A DNA stretch of 9,824 nucleotides from Thermoplasmata archaeon (GTDB lineage Archaea > Thermoplasmatota > Thermoplasmata > UBA184), in NCBI GenBank assembly GCA_030043505.1, contig JASHXN010000127.1, forward strand, positions 1 to 9,824, read 5' to 3'. Every line of letters begins with the position of its first letter. Within the stretch, counting starts at the first letter, position 1. Shown here in pieces: positions 5,635-9,824 of the stretch. The position numbers were made by a program, and so were the translations under genes. The notes below the pieces were generated by a model. That model made no database searches, was not told where the DNA came from, and saw only the letters and a list, made by a program, of their open reading frames with translations.

Positions 5635-6835
5635 GCAGCTCGTCGGTCGCTCCGGCCGACCGGTGCAGTTCCCCGCCCGCGAACGGGTACCGAACCTCCT
5701 CGAGGACGGTCACCGCGGTGGTGGTCCCCGGGTCGACGACCGCGTCGCGGAACGGGTCGAACGCGTCGAGCTCGTCCCGACGGAGCGGAACGACCCGGAA
5801 CCCCGTGCCTCCGTGGAGCGAATCCGGCAGCCGGATCAGGCGGTGGATGTCGGTCGTGACCGGAGCGTCGGTCTCGGCCTGGACCTCGACCGAGGCGTGG
5901 CGCACGACCGCGTCGAGGAACGCCCGGGCCGACTCCTTCTCGCCGAAGACGTCGAGCGAGAGGCTGGAGCGGATCTTCTCGACCTTGCCTTTGCCGAGCA
6001 GGCGACGCGCCCAGATCCGGGCCTCGTCCGGAGCGATCCCCCACTGCGCGATCTCGGCGGCGGCCGCCTTCGGGCCGAGCCCCTGCCACCGCTCGAGCAG
6101 GGCGAGGACCGCCCGGGTCGTCCTCCCGGGCCAACCGGGAGTCTCGGGAGGGGCGAGCGTCAAGGACGCCGCCAGGCCGCCGCGTCGGCCCGGCCCTCCG
6201 TCCTCCTCCGCGTCCGCGGCTCCGACGGAGCGGCCCTCCCGGACGTCTTCGCGCCTCCGCTGCACCGCGGCCGTAGGGTCAACGCCGGTCCCGAGCACGT
6301 AGTCGACCAGCTCGCGACGTTCCGGGCTGGAGAGGTTCAGGAACCGCTCGTCGCGCACGTGGACGTGGTAGCCGCGGCCCCCCGAGAAGGCGAAGCGCAT
6401 CGTCCCCGCGTCCAGTCCGAGGTCCGGGAGCAGGAACTGATCGACGAGGTCGAGCAGCCGCGTTTTCACCAAGGCGAGCTGGCCGGCGTAGTCGAGCGCC
6501 TCGGCGCCGCGGAGATGGTCGGCGTCGAGGTCGAAGATGAGGTCCGCTCCGAGCCACCCCTTGGCCGCCATGGTCGGCTCGGCCGGCGCGCGGTAGTACG
6601 CCGACGAGTAGTACACGTGACGCGGGACCGCCTCGCGCAGGAAGCCGACGAACGCTTCCCGCGTCGGCACGGTCGTGTGGCGCCGCATCAGGTTCCCTTC
6701 GGCGAACGGGAAGAGGGCCAGCTCGCGCCGGGGGAGTCGCTCGGGCGGTTCGGGCTGGGCGGTAGCGTAGTAGCGGGCGAACTCGGTCCGGGCCCAGGCG
6801 AGCGTCCGTACGTCCAGGGGGACCGTCTTCGCCAT
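5570..6835 (-). CDS. priS: DNA primase small (catalytic) subunit
   Basis: Synthesises RNA/DNA primers for replication, acting with a large subunit (PriL) not seen in this window. The protein has 421 residues, somewhat longer than many archaeal homologues. Catalytic acidic residues D102 and D104 lie in FDLDADH (101-107), the nucleotide-binding SGGRGYHVHV is at 151-160, and the third metal-site segment is ETDAPVTTDIHRLIRLP (321-337, D323), followed by SLHGGTGF. Between about 190 and 230 there is a charged, Gly-rich insertion (for example REDVREGRSVGAADAEEDGG) that reads as a flexible loop and explains part of the extra length. The ATG starts 4 bases after the KH-protein stop, so it is the third gene of the RIO1-KH-PriS unit; no clear Shine-Dalgarno is visible. 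The 3' end overlaps the convergent FAH gene by 65 bases. Confidence 0.94.
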   Translation of the reverse strand: MAKTVPLDVRTLAWARTEFARYYATAQPEPPERLPRRELALFPFAEGNLMRRHTTVPTREAFVGFLREAVPRHVYYSSAYYRAPAEPTMAAKGWLGADLIFDLDADHLRGAEALDYAGQLALVKTRLLDLVDQFLLPDLGLDAGTMRFAFSGGRGYHVHVRDERFLNLSSPERRELVDYVLGTGVDPTAAVQRRREDVREGRSVGAADAEEDGGPGRRGGLAASLTLAPPETPGWPGRTTRAVLALLERWQGLGPKAAAAEIAQWGIAPDEARIWARRLLGKGKVEKIRSSLSLDVFGEKESARAFLDAVVRHASVEVQAETDAPVTTDIHRLIRLPDSLHGGTGFRVVPLRRDELDAFDPFRDAVVDPGTTTAVTVLEEVRYPFAGGELHRSAGATDELPTAQALFLVLRGQAALRSSPG

Positions 6836-6839
6836 CGGC

Positions 6840-7412
6840 CTACGGGCGGTCGTCCGGCTCGGGCTCGGCGGCCGTCGCTTCGTCGAGCGCGGCGTCGCGA
6901 CGGAGCCGGGCGAGGAGATGGAAGACCGCGGAATGCTCGCTGCCGCGAAGCAGCATCTCGACCGCGCGCGTGCCGCGCTCGAGCTGGTCTTCGGTGCCGA
7001 TCAGCGCCACGGTGGATCCGTAGACGCTCACCGAGCAGCCGCTCAGCTCCTCGATCCGGCTCCGGGCGCGGCCCCCGGCGCCGATCACCCGCGCGCGAAT
7101 GCGGCGGAGCGCCGCCTTGTCGCGCCGTCCCGTCGTGAACTTGATGTCGAGGACGCCGAGGAACGTGTTCTCCTTCAGGAGCCGCAGCGCGCGCTCCGGG
7201 GAGAACCCGCGCCCGATCGCCTGGGCGATATCCCGCGCCTTCAGCGCCGCGACCGGGTCGGTGTCCGGCGAGGTGACGGTCACCTCGCCGTCCTCGGCGT
7301 CGACCTCGATCTCGGCGCCGGTCGCTTCGGCGACCGACGCCCGCGTCCGCCCGCCGGGGCCGATCAGCACCCCGATACGGTCCTCGGGGATCCGGACGTA
7401 GAGGACCGGCAT
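6840..7412 (-). CDS. KH-domain RNA-binding protein, archaeal Dim2/Pno1 homologue
   Basis: Likely binds the 3' region of 16S rRNA during small-subunit maturation, as archaeal and eukaryotic Dim2/Pno1 do; the rRNA role is inferred from the family. The protein has 190 residues with two KH modules. The first starts at the N-terminus (VLYVRIPEDRIGVLIGPGGR), with the GPGG loop at 18-21. The second is about 100-150, with GAGG at 111-114 inside RVIGAGGRARSRIEELSG. Between them lies the helical RGFSPERALRLL segment (68-78) typical of this archaeal family. The C-terminal 15-20 residues are acidic and probably disordered. It follows RIO1 with a 2-base gap and has a Shine-Dalgarno 8 bases before its ATG. 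RIO1 and Dim2 both act on the pre-small subunit, so the pairing fits. Confidence 0.92.
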   Translation of the reverse strand: MPVLYVRIPEDRIGVLIGPGGRTRASVAEATGAEIEVDAEDGEVTVTSPDTDPVAALKARDIAQAIGRGFSPERALRLLKENTFLGVLDIKFTTGRRDKAALRRIRARVIGAGGRARSRIEELSGCSVSVYGSTVALIGTEDQLERGTRAVEMLLRGSEHSAVFHLLARLRRDAALDEATAAEPEPDDRP

Positions 7413-7414
7413 CG

Positions 7415-8200
7415 CTACGCTCCCTCGGCGTGGGGGCCGACCGTGTCGCCGCCGATCGCCCGCAGGAACTCGGCCGGCTCGATCTCGTAGCCGAGGCGCC
7501 CCAAGAATCGGGCGAAGTTCGTCACGTCCCGCTCGAGCAGTCGGGGGGCTTCAGGATGGTCGGAGCGGACCGACTGCGCGACGTCGATCACCACGACCTT
7601 GCCGTCGTGGTAGAGCGTGTTGTACGGGGAAAGGTCGCCGTGCACAAGCTTCGCCTCCCGCACCATGCGTCCGAACTCCGCGACGAGCTCCTCGTACAGC
7701 CCCGCGGGGTCGTCGATCGGAACGTCCTTGAGCCGGGGGGCTGCCCCGGTCGCGTCGCCGATGAACTCCATGACGAGGACGTTCCGGAGATGGCCGTACG
7801 GGCGAGGGACCCGTACGCCCGCGTCCAGGAGCCGGCCCAGGGTCGTGTGTTCCCGGCGCGTCCATGCGAAGATCAGGCCGCCGTAGTTTCCCACGCTCGA
7901 CTCCCGCCGCAGCTCCTCCAGCGCGTACGCCGGAAGGCGACGGAACATCGTGTTCGAGATGCGGTAGACCTTGACCGCCCGGAGCTCCGTGCCCTTGGAG
8001 GCGCGGAAGACCCCGCCCTCCTTCCCCGAGGAGATCGGATGGTCCAGGACGTCGAAGAGCCCTCGGTTGACGAGGCGGGAGACCGCGAGGAGGGTCCCGT
8101 GGTCGAAGAACTCGTCCAGGAGCTTGCGCTGGTCCAGCTCCTTGCGGCGGTCTTCGAATCGCTCCCGGCGCGGGAAGACGACGTCGACGGATCGAGGCAC
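7415..8200 (-). CDS. rio1: RIO1-type serine/threonine (ATPase) protein kinase
   Basis: An atypical kinase/ATPase that promotes late maturation of the small ribosomal subunit. From the GTG at 8200 it has 261 residues. The ATP loop is SSGKEGGVF (58-66), the catalytic Lys is K77 (AVKVYR) and the hinge is MEFIG (144-148). The catalytic loop is HGDLSPYN (187-194; D189 and N194), and the metal-binding D206 lies in IDVAQSV, the RIO1-specific form of the motif, with SDHP just after. The N-terminal KLLDEFFDHGTLLAVSRLVNRG segment is the RIO1 N-terminal helical region. An in-frame GTG at 8224 would add eight residues. I prefer 8200 because a TATA-like element at 8225-8233 lies about 29 bases upstream, the leaderless spacing seen for neighbouring genes; neither GTG has a Shine-Dalgarno. 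First gene of the RIO1-KH-PriS unit. Confidence 0.93.
   Translation of the reverse strand: MPRSVDVVFPRRERFEDRRKELDQRKLLDEFFDHGTLLAVSRLVNRGLFDVLDHPISSGKEGGVFRASKGTELRAVKVYRISNTMFRRLPAYALEELRRESSVGNYGGLIFAWTRREHTTLGRLLDAGVRVPRPYGHLRNVLVMEFIGDATGAAPRLKDVPIDDPAGLYEELVAEFGRMVREAKLVHGDLSPYNTLYHDGKVVVIDVAQSVRSDHPEAPRLLERDVTNFARFLGRLGYEIEPAEFLRAIGGDTVGPHAEGA
7421..7426 (-). promoter_or_regulatory. Shine-Dalgarno sequence for the KH protein
   Basis: On the minus strand GAGGGA lies inside the last codons of RIO1, 8 bases before the ATG at 7412. It confirms that start and internal translation initiation on the shared mRNA. Confidence 0.55.
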
Positions 8201-8224
8201 GCCTGCGGCACGAAAGGGGCGCAC

Positions 8225-8233
8225 TTAGACTAG
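8225..8233 (-). promoter_or_regulatory. TATA-like element before RIO1
   Basis: On the minus strand the block reads CTAGTCTAA, centred about 29 bases before the GTG at 8200 and immediately before the alternative GTG at 8224. Its position favours the downstream start with a leaderless transcript. The match to a TATA box is only fair; AT-richer blocks at 8276-8293 are too far upstream for either start. Confidence 0.4.
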
Positions 8234-8252
8234 CGCGGGCCGAACCGGCGAG

Positions 8253-8273
8253 GGGCGCCGCCTCGTGGCGCCC
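8253..8273. repeat. Perfect 7-base inverted repeat between divergent RIO1 and metalloprotease-like genes
   Basis: GGGCGCC (8253-8259), a 7-base loop, then GGCGCCC (8267-8273). It sits between the two divergent promoters, about 24 bases from the RIO1 TATA-like element and 16 from that of the metalloprotease-like gene. It is neither inside a coding region nor followed by a T-run, so an operator role is more likely than a terminator; chance is also possible in DNA this GC-rich. Confidence 0.4.
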
Positions 8274-8285
8274 GCGTAACTTCGG

Positions 8286-8293
8286 GTTTATCC
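8286..8293 (+). promoter_or_regulatory. TATA box of the metalloprotease-like gene
   Basis: GTTTATCC is centred about 28 bases before the GTG at 8317, the spacing expected when transcription begins at or next to the start codon. There is no Shine-Dalgarno before that GTG. The core TTATC recurs before the NfeD and SPFH genes. Confidence 0.6.
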
Positions 8294-8316
8294 GCCCGGG
8301 GGTCCCTAGTACGCTC

Positions 8317-8889
8317 GTGACGCCGTTCCTCGCTATTCCGGGTCGCGCGGGCCCCCCTCGCACCTCCACGTCCGGCCGGCCCCATCCCGCCCCCGCGCCC
8401 GCGTCCGACCTCGCCGACCGTCTCGCGCAGCCGGCCGACTACGCCGACGTCTATCGCCTGGTGAGGACGGCGGTCCGCCGGGTGCTCGGCACCGAGCGGC
8501 CGGGCCTCGGCCTCGCGCTGTCCAACCTCCCGCCCCAACTCGGCGCGTACTGGCAGGTCACGGGGAACTTGATCGTCCTGAACGAGGGCCTGGTCGAGGC
8601 GATGCGGGCGAACGCACGTTCCCCGCTCGAGGTGAACTCGTACATCTTCGTCGTGCTGGCCCACGAGTACCTGCACGCGCTCGGTTACCTGGACGAGCAC
8701 GCGGTGCGCCGCGTCACCGCCCACGTCGCCCGCGGAGCGTTCGGCCCCGACCACCCGGTGACCCGCATGGCGGAAGGGAATCTCTGGCAGATGTTTCCGT
8801 TCTTGTCCGAGGCCCCGACCGGCGACGGGCAACGGTTGCGCATCGTCCGCGGCTTCGACCTCGCGAGTTCTCAGACGTACATCCGGTAG
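8317..8889 (+). CDS. Uncharacterised putative zinc metalloprotease-like protein (HExxHxxGxxD)
   Basis: I do not recognise a named family. The 190-residue protein has a Pro/Ser/Ala-rich, probably disordered N-terminus (1-40), then a compact domain. Its centre is a hydrophobic helix VNSYIFVVLA leading into HEYLHALGYLDEH (116-128). H116, E117 and H120 form the HExxH zinc-protease signature; G123 and D126 extend it to HExxHxxGxxD, the metzincin-like form with Asp as third ligand, and H128 is another possible ligand. Before it is a strand-like GNLIVLNEGLV (83-93), as often seen before the active-site helix, and after it GNLWQMFPFL (154-163). No signal peptide or membrane helix is visible, so it is probably cytoplasmic. 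The GTG start is supported by a TATA box 28 bases upstream. It lies upstream of NfeD-SPFH with its own promoter in between. The motif is visible; protease activity is inferred. Confidence 0.8.
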   Translation: MTPFLAIPGRAGPPRTSTSGRPHPAPAPASDLADRLAQPADYADVYRLVRTAVRRVLGTERPGLGLALSNLPPQLGAYWQVTGNLIVLNEGLVEAMRANARSPLEVNSYIFVVLAHEYLHALGYLDEHAVRRVTAHVARGAFGPDHPVTRMAEGNLWQMFPFLSEAPTGDGQRLRIVRGFDLASSQTYIR

Positions 8890-8907
8890 GCGGGCGCCGT
8901 CCGGGCG

Positions 8908-8915
8908 CTTATCTT
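8908..8915 (+). promoter_or_regulatory. TATA box of the NfeD gene
   Basis: CTTATCTT is centred about 27 bases before the ATG at 8938. This leaderless spacing selects that ATG over in-frame TTG at 8926. It lies in the 48-base gap after the metalloprotease-like gene, so NfeD has its own promoter. Confidence 0.6.
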
Positions 8916-8937
8916 CCGGCGTCCGTTGCCGTGGATA

Positions 8938-9408
8938 ATGGCGGGCGTGGACATCGCGGTCGGGCTGGGAATCCTGATCGCCGGGGCGTGCCTGTTCCTG
9001 ATCGAGCTGTTCCACCCGGGCGCGCTCCTGCTCATCCCGGCGACGATCATGATCGTCGGCGGCTTTCTGTACATCTTCATTCCGGACGTCCTGCTGCGCT
9101 CGGTCTGGGGCCCGATCGCGATCCTGGTCGCCGCCGTAATCTCGACGGTCGCCACGGTGTACTACTACCGATGGCTCGCCGGCATCCATCCCCCGATGTC
9201 GACGACGACGGCGGGGCTGGTGGGCGAAATGGCCGTCGTGACCGTGGACGTCGTGCCGAACACCCTGCGCGGCAAGGTCCGGGTCCGTTCCGAGATCTGG
9301 TCGGCGAAGGCGCCGTTCCCGATCCCCGCGGGCACCCACGTGAAGGTGGTGGCGGGGGAGGGCGTCTCGCTCACCGTCGAGCCGGTGGCGACGCCGCCGC
9401 AGAGCTGA
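8938..9408 (+). CDS. nfeD: NfeD-like membrane protein (short form)
   Basis: A partner of SPFH/stomatin proteins in membrane organisation. The protein has 156 residues in the short architecture: three membrane helices at about 5-24, 29-48 and 57-77, then a C-terminal OB-fold domain (about 90-148) with LVGEMAVVTVDV, GKVRVRSEIWSA and AGTHVKVVAGEGVSLTVEP, which match the NfeD C-terminal consensus closely. The N-terminal ClpP-like serine protease domain of long NfeD proteins is absent, so this form is not expected to cleave stomatin. The ATG at 8938 is chosen over TTG at 8926 because of the TATA box 27 bases upstream. The SPFH gene follows after 66 bases, the classical NfeD-stomatin pairing. Confidence 0.9.
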   Translation: MAGVDIAVGLGILIAGACLFLIELFHPGALLLIPATIMIVGGFLYIFIPDVLLRSVWGPIAILVAAVISTVATVYYYRWLAGIHPPMSTTTAGLVGEMAVVTVDVVPNTLRGKVRVRSEIWSAKAPFPIPAGTHVKVVAGEGVSLTVEPVATPPQS

Positions 9409-9412
9409 AAAG

Positions 9413-9428
9413 GCCGGCGCCCGCCGGC
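9413..9428. repeat. GC-rich hairpin after NfeD
   Basis: GCCGGC (9413-9418), a GCCC loop, then GCCGGC (9423-9428) is a perfect 6-base stem just after the NfeD stop. No T-run follows, so it does not look like a standard archaeal terminator. It may attenuate readthrough or stabilise the NfeD 3' end. A second stem, GCCCC-GCTT-GGGGC, lies at 9442-9455. Confidence 0.4.
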
Positions 9429-9430
9429 AC

Positions 9431-9437
9431 GTTATCT
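9431..9437 (+). promoter_or_regulatory. TATA-like element before the SPFH gene
   Basis: GTTATCT is centred about 41 bases before the ATG at 9475 and shares the TTATC core with the promoters at 8286 and 8908. The predicted transcript would have a leader of roughly 14 bases. It lies between two hairpins. Confidence 0.45.
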
Positions 9438-9441
9438 GGCT

Positions 9442-9455
9442 GCCCCGCTTGGGGC
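9442..9455. repeat. Small hairpin in the promoter region of the SPFH gene
   Basis: GCCCC (9442-9446), loop GCTT, GGGGC (9451-9455). It lies between the TATA-like element and the start codon, within or just before the predicted transcription start, so it could be an operator half-site pair or a leader hairpin. Function is unknown. Confidence 0.35.
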
Positions 9456-9474
9456 GGCGGCACGGGCGAGCACG

Positions 9475-9824
9475 ATGGCGGATATCGCGTGGCTGTACGC
9501 GTTGGTCGGCGTCATTGCGATCATCATCATCGCGCTGATCGTCCGCGGGATCCACTCGATCCAGCCGTACGAGAAGGGGATCGTCATCCTCTTCGGCGCC
9601 TACAAGCGCATGCTGGACCCGGGGCTGAACTGGGTCATTCCGTTCGCCAGCGTCCTGACGATCGACCTCCGTACCCAGGTCCTGGAGGTCCCGCGCCAGG
9701 AAGTGATCACGAAGGACAACTCGCCGACGAACGTCGACGCGATCATCTACACCAAGGTCGTCGATCCGCCGAAGGCGATCTTCCAGGTCCAGGACTACCA
9801 CGTCGCGACCGTGGCCCTCGCGCA
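9475..9824 (+). CDS. SPFH/stomatin-like (band 7) protein, 3' end cut by window edge
   Basis: A membrane-anchored scaffold of the SPFH family (stomatin, prohibitin, HflK/C), forming oligomers in specialised membrane areas. The 116 visible residues comprise an N-terminal membrane helix (about 5-23, LYALVGVIAIIIIALIV) and the start of the SPFH domain: SIQPYEKGIVILFGAYKRML (27-46), DPGLNWVIPF, then DLRTQVLEVPRQEVITKDN and VDAIIYTKVVDPPKAIF, all in the family's usual order. The frame remains open to the edge. The ATG start fits the family's short N-terminus. It lies 66 bases downstream of NfeD on the same strand, the conserved archaeal NfeD-stomatin arrangement, but it also has its own TATA-like element. 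The family is clear; the specific subtype cannot be fixed from the fragment. Confidence 0.92.
   Translation, partial: MADIAWLYALVGVIAIIIIALIVRGIHSIQPYEKGIVILFGAYKRMLDPGLNWVIPFASVLTIDLRTQVLEVPRQEVITKDNSPTNVDAIIYTKVVDPPKAIFQVQDYHVATVALA

Noticed and set aside
4863..7138. Long plus-strand frames over the FAH and primase genes (4863-6302 and 5663-7138).
   Set aside because: Both are opposite or out of frame with genes having strong family motifs and are low-complexity shadows.
8926..8937. TTG at 8926 as the NfeD start.
   Set aside because: The ATG at 8938 lies 27 bases from a good TATA box and gives a normal short N-terminus before the first helix.
8230..9801. A 523-residue minus-strand open frame.
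   Set aside because: It is Asp/Arg-rich and antisense to the metalloprotease-like, NfeD and SPFH genes, which have promoters, membrane helices and family motifs on the plus strand.
1..9824. tRNA, rRNA, CRISPR arrays, insertion sequences or a defence island.
   Set aside because: I saw no tRNA cloverleaf, spaced repeats, transposase frame or terminal repeats. The gene content is mainly conserved housekeeping functions, so I do not claim a new multi-gene system here.

Overview
The window is GC-rich DNA that reads as archaeal chromosome, most likely from a high-GC euryarchaeal lineage such as a member of Thermoplasmatota; the lineage is inferred from gene content and style, not proven. The archaeal markers are FEN1, the small catalytic subunit of archaeal/eukaryotic primase, RIO1 kinase, a Dim2/Pno1-type KH protein, a PAC2-family protein and the archaeal-type riboflavin reductase ArfC. 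Likely first genes of transcripts carry TATA-like elements about 27-34 bases before the start codon and no Shine-Dalgarno sequence, as expected of leaderless or near-leaderless archaeal mRNAs. Some downstream genes carry good Shine-Dalgarno sequences. I see no tRNA, rRNA, CRISPR array or insertion sequence, and no gene-free stretch over 300 bases.

Layout. 1-690 (minus): PAC2-family proteasome-assembly-chaperone-like protein, cut by the left edge. A 179-base divergent spacer follows. 870-4067 (plus): a tightly packed set of FEN1, a fused formiminotransferase-cyclodeaminase (FtcD) and ArfC, with a 4-base overlap and a 1-base gap. 4149-4553 (plus): a four-helix membrane ORF with no standard start codon, in the same frame as ArfC and separated from it only by one TGA. 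4630-5634 (plus): a fumarylacetoacetate hydrolase family protein whose 3' end overlaps that of the convergent primase gene. 5570-8200 (minus): RIO1, the KH protein and PriS, transcribed in that order with gaps of only 2 and 4 bases. 8317-8889 (plus): an unrecognised HExxHxxGxxD protein. 8938-9408 and 9475 to the right edge (plus): NfeD and SPFH/stomatin.

How the genes fit together. RIO1 and the KH protein are both small-subunit ribosome maturation factors, and primase is joined to them. FEN1 processes flaps during lagging-strand replication and repair, but is co-transcribed with folate one-carbon and flavin/F420 precursor enzymes. NfeD and SPFH form the classical membrane pair. Most of the window is conserved housekeeping content. 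The less explained parts are the metalloprotease-like protein, the start-less membrane ORF, the palindromic divergent promoters and the altered FEN1 C-terminal PCNA motif.
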